Positions 56,205-64,000 of a DNA stretch of 64,000 bases are shown piece by piece. The notes under the pieces are model-generated. The model did not search any database. It worked only from the letters and a program-made list of their open reading frames with translations, and had not been told where the DNA came from. Position 1 is the first letter of the stretch; every line of letters begins with the position of its first letter. The DNA lies in contig CM049308.1 of assembly GCA_026874595.1 (NCBI GenBank), positions 149,001-213,000 on the forward strand, read 5' to 3'. Made by a program: the position numbers and the translations under genes. The stretch comes from Sipunculus nudus (taxonomy: Eukaryota > Annelida > Sipuncula > Golfingiida > Sipunculidae).

Positions 56205-58654
56205 ACAAGTGACCCATGGGTCATGACGCTCAGCTGCCAAGCATGACCTGTGACATCATGGACTGAGATTCACAACTTCCAGTCAAATTTTTAAGAACCA
56301 ATTTGCCAATTTGTTGAAAATTTTCCATGACAACAGAAATATATATCACCTATGTCTGGTTAAAACACAGTGAATTGATGGTCTGAGGAAAATGCATGAT
56401 TGTTAAGCTATCAGGAACTATTCCAACAGCTTGCTTGAAACCTGTCAGTCTCAAAAGGAACACCACAAAGGGCAAATATAAGATCAAAATACTCATATAG
56501 CAAAAATCAAGGAAATACATGCAAGAATTATTGAGAAACAGGTGCTTCTGTATGAATTTTTATTCAATACAAGCCAACTGCACTGCACTTTTATAAATGA
56601 TGGTAATATCTATTCAGAAATATTTGACCCAATCCTTTACAAGATTACATAAATATACATCCAACTGCATTCACTTTAACTGTTCTTGAGATAATATGAT
56701 CAAAAGGAATTAAAAGATGGTTGCCTGGTGGCCATATTGGACTTCTGACAAGTCTGAAATCAGACAACAAACATTTTACTAAATCGGACCAAACATTAAA
56801 GAAAAATTACTGAAACTGCACTGAAGAAAGAATTTCTAAGGTGGTTAACTGGCAGACATAATGGATTTCTGACAATTATGACATTTGATATCCCACATTC
56901 TCCAATAAGAGACCAAACTTGGGGCAAATTATCCAGTAATGAATGCCTAAAATAATTCAAAAGGCATGTCCAGGCCCTCATATCAGATTTATAGATATGC
57001 AATTGTAAAAAGTGTAAGTCCAATATTTTTTATTATCACTCTGCTTTTCAATGGGGTCAGCAGGGTAGGTAAACTGCCAAACCTGAAAGAAAAGAAATGC
57101 AGAAAGCATGACTAAGAGTCTTGAAATAAAACAAAAAGCCATCCTAAATCAAGGTATACATCCACATATTATGAGAACAAACACTTGCTTTTATATGTGG
57201 TGATATATATTAAAATATTCAGATATCTAGGAAACTAAGTTTATTGCTAGGATTCCATAAAATAAACTGCAAAATGTTCCCATCATCTTATAAATCAGTA
57301 GCTAAACCTTAATACTATACTCTCATAGTCTTAATGCCTGGCTGAAGCATTCTGACAACAGTGTTTTTGTTATGAAGTAACGAGGTACTTATCACTGAGC
57401 CTTATCACTTAATAGGCTGATACAAAAGGGAGTCATATGTCACCAGTGTCATTCGAAATTACAGCCACACAGGGAGATGTACCAGCTGGAGTGGGATGGT
57501 TATATATACAAGAAAAATAGAGATGGTCTATAAAATAAGTAATTGTGAACATCCCTGACCTATGACCTTGGCCTTTTGCCCAGATATCAACTGGATTCTT
57601 TCTAAATGATGGGTAACTACTAACCACTTAAATCTGGTGTAATTACTTGGCAACCAATGGGTGAATAACTGTGACCTGCAACCTTTAACCTGCTGACCAG
57701 CTGACCCCAAAATCAATAAGTTATTTATTCAAGCAAAAAGACCCATAAATATGAAGTTTGAGTCAAACTGAGTGATGCATAGATGTGGCATATGTGAAAG
57801 ACTGAAGGTTTGGGTTGAACAGTTACACTTGAAATATGCTCACAAGCATTTAGAACAATTAAATATTGTGACCTTGACCTTTGACTTTTTGACCTCAACA
57901 TCAATAGGCTTCTTCCCTTATTGGTAGGTAAGCCATATATGACAGATGGAAGGTACAGATTGAAAAGTTTGCCTGAAAATGACTCCACGCAAGAAGTGGG
58001 TGCTGTGAACTTGACCTTTGACCTCAAAATCAACAGGTCCTTTCCCCTGTTGGCAGAGAAGCGATATCGGTGCTGGAAGGTTTGGAATGAAAATTCTAGC
58101 TTGAAATGTGTCCACAATCTTTTCAAAGAAGTGGATCCTGTGACCCTGACCTTTGACCTTGTGACCTATAAATCTATAGGATTCTTCTCCAACTTAGTAG
58201 GTGAGCTATATGTGAAAGATCAAAGAATTGGGATGAAACGGTTGGCTTAAAATGCATGCACAGGCTTTTCAAAGAAGAGGCTCCTGTGACCTTGACCTTT
58301 GACCTTTTGACCTAAAAAAAATTATGGTTCTTCCCCTGTTGGTAGGTGAGCTGTATGTGAAAGATGGAAGGTTTTGGATGAAAATTTTGTCTCAAAGAGC
58401 TATTTCTGGGGGGTGCAAACACACCCCATAACTTCGAGAATATAGGTCGCAGTGACCTAATTTCAGGTTTGCAAGGAGATCTTTTTATAACCTCTAAGAC
58501 TGCATAGGGTTCATGGCCCTAGCCCCTACGGTTATGATTTGTGCCCTGCTAACGGACTGACGACCAGCCGGCCGGCCGGCCGGACAGACGGAAGGACGAC
58601 GGACAAAGACCCATCGCTATAGCCCAGCATGACTGAAAGTCAGCTGAGCTAAAA
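56205..58654 (+). mobile_element. Family A element A14 with TGACCT-rich array
   Basis: The 5' end is ACAAGTGACCCATGGGTCAT, then GACGCTCAGCTGCC. The 3' end is CCGGCCGGCCGG, then GACAGACGGAAGG, ATCGCTATAGCCCAG, and GTCAGCTGAGCTAAAA at 58654. The interior holds a small duplication (GGCCATATTGGACTTCTGAC near 56730 and its relative near 56850) and the array below. Whether one element spans the whole interval is not certain. Confidence 0.6.
57530..58400 (+). repeat. Second TGACCTTTGACCT array
   Basis: Units of about 140 bp have GTGACCTTGACCTTTGACC-type cores near 57558, 57672, 57867, 58009, 58140 and 58287, with CTTCCCCTGTTGGTAGGTGA and GATGGAAGGTTTTGG between. They are clearly related to the array at 28500-29780 but belong to a different host element. 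Confidence 0.78.
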
Positions 58655-60215
58655 AATCAAAATTGTCCAAGTCTCAACAAAAAGAACTTTTTTAACATAA
58701 AAATTATAAGCTTTGTCTTGTATATTAGTCCTGTGTATCGAAGCGGTGGGTCAGGGATGGGTCTCTGTTGTTACTGTTCATCGCTGAAAAAATGTGAAAT
58801 TCTAAGAATCATCTTGTTTAGAGTACAGCTCTGTCAACAGAATGGTGTGGGGGGGGGGGGGGGAGAGAAAGGCTCCCTGTGGTATTTATGCTGGCAGCCT
58901 GATCAAGCTCAACAAGAGAGTGATGGGATTACATAACAGCCTGGGGAGCATAGAGAGTTGCACTGAATGACCTACAGTGACCTCAGTGGACTGCTTGACA
59001 ATGTAAGGGAATACAACAAGAGCCTCCAAACAAATTCAATAAATAGCCCAATTTTGTAGCTTTTAGTTTTCAAATTTCAGATTTTAACAGATTAAATCCT
59101 TATGTGTACATGCTGTGAAAATAACATCCACAGTACTTACAGGAAAACATCGTGCCGTGGCCAAAGTTGGGCAAAATTTCAGGTACTGATTTTATATTTA
59201 TGCTAATCACTTAAAAAAATTGCAAATTTCAGATCTAATTTTCGGTATACAATTGAATCTTGATTAAATGATGAAATATTAATGAAAAAAAGTCTCAGCC
59301 CTTCTTATGTTAAGTGGGTAAATATATGTCCTGATTTTTTACAAGGTGCATTATGTTTGGGCCTATAACTTCAACAAATTACGAATGCTGACCTAAATTT
59401 TGGTATGTACATATGAAATGTATAGAAGAATATGAATATTTACAATTACATCTAACATTATGCCAATTTTTGATTACCAGGTAAACAAAAGTAGGGCCAT
59501 GATGCTAGAAAATACAAATACATTAAGGCTTCTAAAAACTTCAATAGCTAGACTATTTTTTAAACTTATACTTTCAAATTCAAAATTCATCAGATTAAAT
59601 CCATATGTAAACTGGCTGTGATAATTAAATCAAATGTACTTATAAGAAAAAAACGTGCCATGGTCAAGTTTAGGCAAAATTTAAGGTATCAATTTTTTAT
59701 TTTTGCTAATATTTTAAAAAATTTAACAGATTTTGATCTAATTTTATGTATACAATTTAATTTTGATTAATTAAAGATATATTACTCGAAAAAAAGTCCA
59801 TAGCTTTAAAATGTTTTGTGTTAAGTGATCAAATATCTTTCCTGATTTTTTACAAAATGCATTATGTTTGAGCGCATAACTTTTTTAAAATCATACAATA
59901 CAGACCTAATTTCTGGCATGTACATGGGAACTATATAAAGGATATTTATGGTAAATATGAGGAAAAACAGGTGAGTGGTTTCGTAGTTAGGCTGTCCTGA
60001 AATGTGAAAATAGGTTTTTAATAAAAAATTGAGGTTTTTCCTTAATTTCTCAAAGGAACGAAGTCGCAAAGACCCCGTTTCAGCTTGGTAGGAGATCTTG
60101 GGGACATCAAACATTATGCCAACAACCTTGGGAGCATAGAGAGCTGCACTGAATGACCAACAGTGACCACAGTGGACTACTTGACAATATAAGGAAATAC
60201 AACAAGAGCCTCCAA
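58655..60215 (+). mobile_element. Family A sequence A15, lacking clear ends
   Basis: It contains a 17-G run (about 58847-58863), then ACAACAAGAGCCTCCAAAC and the right-half sequence typical of A5 and A8. A second copy of GGGAGCATAGAGAGYTGCAC to GCCTCCAAAC occurs at 60129-60215 and is interrupted by A16, so A15 is itself rearranged. Confidence 0.5.
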
Positions 60216-62752
60216 ACAAGGGACCTATGGGTCACGGCGCTCAGCTATTATATATGATAAAAAAGTATGATTTAGAAATGAGGCACATGCTGGTTTTATG
60301 TGGTAACAAAAATAAGCTGTATTATGATTTGTTTAGCTTATGTATGATTTTGATAGTACTTTGGAGACAGGAAAGAGGATTAATTTAATTTATTTTATTA
60401 ACAAATGGAGTGCAATTGTCACACAGATTTTGACTTGGCCATATAACTTATAAGCAGAACATATAATATAAGAGTTTAACTATTTATTAAAAAAAATTAC
60501 AAATATTGTCACAAATATAAGAGAATATTATGATTTTTTCAAATAAAATATGACTGAAATGATTATTAAAATAATATTAAAGAATATATTCATGAATGCA
60601 TTCATTAATACATTTTGAAAGTATTTGCACTGGTATTCATATACTTTCATTTTTCCCATTCTTATGAAAGAAATTTTATAATGGAGTACATATTCATATT
60701 CGTGTTTAAATACAATTGCAAAGTATTCGCACCATGTCTGGTATTTATTCAGTTTTCACCAAACAATGATGTTGAGAATCCAGAATATACAAAATTCACA
60801 CAATTAAATAATGATCATAAGTACCTGGTTTTATGGCTTTTATTTATATTAAAAAAAAAATGTAATATATTCACTTTGGACTAATTTCACATCAATAAAC
60901 TAAGTATAGACACAGTAGGAATCTAGATAATAATATTATCAACTGCATCATTGTCTATCATTAATTTCCTTCATATGATGCCTAATGATTAGTAATGAAT
61001 AATATGATTTACTTTTTTATCATTAAAATTGAACTGAAAAATACCATAGGTGACTGCATGGTGTTATTTGGAATACGTGACATTCTATCCGTCGATACAA
61101 GATTCTTATATCATCAGTAACTGCAAGTTAATTTCCTGTTATTATCAACTAACAAATTCCTTTTCTATTTTTCTTTAATTTGTTATTAAAAACCAATAAA
61201 AATTTATTAATTTATTGTTTATTGTTATGTTGTTGGTTAAAACTACTAGATGAGTTGGGTTGGACACCTGTATCAACTGTGGCTGGCCATTATATAATAA
61301 GCTGCCTGGAGCCCCAGTTTATGACTCGCCTCAAGCATGCATAATTTGCTAAAAGTTCAACAAGGTCAACATACAGGTGACTCAAGAGGTGCTACAGAGA
61401 GCCAAGGTCTGACATGGTCTCATAAAAACATTAATAAAAGCTACAATTTTTGGCCAATTTCTTTCAGCTTTTTTAACTAAAAAGTTGAAATCTTTATGTG
61501 TGCATGATATGAAAATTATATCAACAGTGCTCACATGAAACAAACATGCCATGGTCAAAGTTGGGCAAAATTTAAGGTACTAATTTTATATTTATACTAA
61601 TAACTTATAAAATTTGAAAAATTCAGAACTAATTTTGGGTATTCAATTGAATCTTGATTAAATAATGTTACATCTCTTGACAAAAAATCTCTAGCTTCAG
61701 CAATCCTCTTGTTAAGGGAGTAAATATTTTTCTTGATTTTTTACAAAGTGCATTATGTTTGGGCCCATAACTTAAAACAATTACGCAATACTGACATCAT
61801 TTCTGGCATGTTCATAGAGAATGTATAGAAAAATATGTATATTATATATGATTAAAGTCAGATCAGTGGTTTTGATATTAGGCAGTCTTGAAGTGTAACA
61901 ATGGGTTTATAATAGAAAAATTACGTTTTTCATTAATATCTCGAAGGTATTAAGTCCTAGTGACCAAATTCTTGGCATGGTAGGGGATTTTTGAGACATC
62001 TAATTGCATGCCAAATTTTAGGAACTGAGAGCTGAAGCTGGGGAGCTGAGCACTTGCAAACTGCATGACACTAGCTTGATGTAAACAATATGTTACATGG
62101 TGCTTGAAAACTTCTACAGTTTTTGATCAACTGGTTTAAAATTTTCGGTGTTTACAGACAAAATGCTAAAAAAAACATGCTTAGAAAATTAAATCCACAG
62201 TACTTACAGGAAAAAAACGTGCCATAGTCAAAGTTGGGCAAAATTTAAGGTACCAATTTTTTATTTTTGTTAATATTTTAAAAAATTTAAAAGATTTTGA
62301 TCTAATTTTGGGTATACAATTTAATTTTGATTAATTAAAGTTATATTACTGGAAAAAAAGTTTATAGCTTTAACATATTTTGTGTAAAGTGATCAAATAT
62401 CTTTCCTGATTTTTTACACAATGAATTATGTTTGGGCCCATAACTTTTTAAATTTACATAATACAGACATAATTTCTGGCATGTACATAGGAACTATATA
62501 GAGGCAGTCCTGAAGTGTGAAAATAGGTTTTTAATAAAAAATTGAGGTTTTTCCTTAATTTCTCAAAGGAACGAAGTCACAAAGACCCAGTTTTGGGCTT
62601 GGTAGGAGTTCTTGGGGACATCTAACATTATGCCGAATTTTGGATTCCTAGGTCTTACGGTTTCAAAACGTGCCACATCTACGGACAGACGGACGGACGA
62701 CGGACAATGGACCACAACTATAGCTCAGATGACTTATAGTCAGCTGAGCTAA
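60216..62752 (+). mobile_element. Family A element A16 (subfamily II), intact
   Basis: The 5' end is ACAAGGGACCTATGGGTCAC. The 3' end is GACAGACGGACGGACGACGG, then the hairpin and GCTAACAAGG. At 2.54 kb it closely follows A9, but with a shorter GGAC tract. Use with A9 as the reference copies for the subfamily. Confidence 0.82.
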
Positions 62753-62942
62753 CAAGGGACAGTTGAATTGATTATGAGAATATTTTTTAATCAGCTGGAT
62801 TTGTCCGCAAGAATATGTTAATAGCTTTTTCAAAACAATCAAGATGCTTGATGACAATCACTGACCATAATTTGAATGAAATCAGACAATATTTAGGAAA
62901 GTTATCACAAGGAAACGAAAACCTGATGGACAGACAGACAGA
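62753..62942. other. Short spacer starting with an A-like pentamer
   Basis: The first bases after A16 (ACAAGGGACAGTTG) mimic an A 5' end without the palindrome, then AT-rich text up to a GACAGACAGACAG stretch just before A17. Confidence 0.35.
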
Positions 62943-64000
62943 ACAAGGGACCCATGGGTCACGGCGCTCAGCTGAAGTTTGATATTTTGCAAATGCAAAA
63001 TATTCTATTGTAATATTTTTCATATATATACAAGCATATGAGAAGCTAAGAGGAAAGGGGCCCTCCTACTTGGTTATAGTGAAGTTCTAAATATATGATT
63101 GCAAAACTAATACTCTGACAAAACTGTCATGAAGAAAAACATTAAAAGTTTTGAAATACTGTGATGCATATGAAAAATTTACAGATGGACAGGCAAGTGG
63201 ACAAAATGGACTAATACCATTATTTCACTTTCAAGGGAACAATGCATATAAGTTTATATTTAAGCCTATTTTTTTTAGCATATCCACTTTTCCATTAATA
63301 GTTTTTATCAGATTCATTTTTTTATTTACAAGTTTTATAAATCTGTAATAAAAAATCTGAAAATATAAGTCAATATATCAAAATTCTAAGTTGCAATCAT
63401 AATTTATCCAGACTGTAGCTCGTATTGGGTCATATTATGCATACACATATATTTTATAATTTTTTAATAAAAACTGTTTAAACTGAATTTAAAAGAAAAT
63501 AATGCCACAACATGGCATCTTCAAGATCATTCCTTGAATCACTATTAAAAAATTTTGTACACTGGAGTTTTCAGTACATGCTAAATTTTATTCATCAAAA
63601 TAAAAGATTCAGTAAATTTTATAAAATAAAACCATCTTTTCAAATAAAGTATACAAACTGTTAGTTGAATGAGGGACAAACAACATCATTGTGCTAATTA
63701 CTATCCAAGCTATAATTTTTTACTGGAATTAATGGTCAATTTCACACCTGCATGGTGAAGTTTTACTCTTCTGAAGTAAAGAATTACTTATCTGATGAAC
63801 ATCCACACTTTCATATAGCAATAAACCACTTTGTGGACACAATTAAGTGTGCACTTTAATCATTATAACTCTGGTGGTACAATACAAAATCTAAAATGTA
63901 GCATAGCCTAGAATAAGAATGAATCAAATACAGAAAATTATAACATTCATCCAGTTTATGCACCAGCTGGGGGGGGGGGGGGAGTGCAGGGCAGAGGGGA
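62943..64000 (+). mobile_element. Family A element A17 (subfamily I), cut by window end
   Basis: ACAAGGGACCCATGGGTCAC, then GGCGCTCAGCTGAAG. The following 1.05 kb matches A1 from 4145 and the minus-strand copy A8, including the G run (63969-63981) and GTGCAGGGCAG. It lacks the 638-bp MITE up to the window end. Confidence 0.8.

Noticed and set aside
57725-58250. Open frames of 133 codons (minus) and 109 codons (plus)
   Set aside because: They follow the 140-bp TGACCT-rich repeat and are present on both strands, as expected from its low stop density.

Overview
This window is non-coding, repeat-dense animal DNA. The AT-rich base composition, the repeat types, the very long introns and the tRNA-derived SINE all suggest a mollusc, most likely a bivalve; that assignment is inference. 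The one gene I can defend is on the minus strand: four exons from the C-terminal half of mitochondrial leucyl-tRNA synthetase (LARS2). In transcript order they are 50610-50701 (the KMSKS exon), 23282-23372, 22044-22204 and 15230-15307. They join in frame into about 140 residues, and the introns between them are about 27.2 kb, 1.1 kb and 6.7 kb. The second of these introns has a GC-AG boundary. The 5' exons and the last C-terminal exons were not found and may lie outside the window.

Nearly everything else is nested mobile elements. Four families (called A, B, C and D here) share one plan: a short 5' palindrome or hairpin, then a subterminal inverted repeat, an internal tandem array, and a copy of the subterminal repeat in the opposite orientation at the 3' end. 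In A, C and D that 3' copy sits inside a terminal hairpin with a 3-base loop. Comparing filled and empty sites inside the window shows insertion at A/T runs with no target duplication. This resembles Helitron-like elements of the Helentron/HINE type, but no Rep/helicase gene is present to prove it.

Layout. 1-14558: a family C element broken by a B element (ending at 3639), a GC-rich 344-bp insert, an A element carrying a 638-bp hAT-like MITE, and a 6.6-kb hAT-type element that itself holds an A element with a 337-bp array. 14559-17054: intron sequence with a LARS2 exon. 17055-21617: an A fragment and two B elements. 21632-22204: a SINE and a LARS2 exon. 22650-23372: an 85-bp tandem repeat and a LARS2 exon. 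23490-32475: A, D, A, A and B elements; the B element is split by a 2.3-kb hAT-type element carrying a TGACCT-rich array. 32637-50281: a deep nest of A, C and B elements. 50282-50948: the KMSKS exon. 50949-64000: further A elements and one C element, the latter holding an LTR-like block with a tRNA-Lys-type primer binding site.

The most unusual signal is a 12-bp palindrome, GGTGGCGCCACC. It sits at the centre of otherwise strongly diverged tandem monomers in families A, B and C. Short open reading frames across these repeats are repeat-derived and are not annotated as genes.
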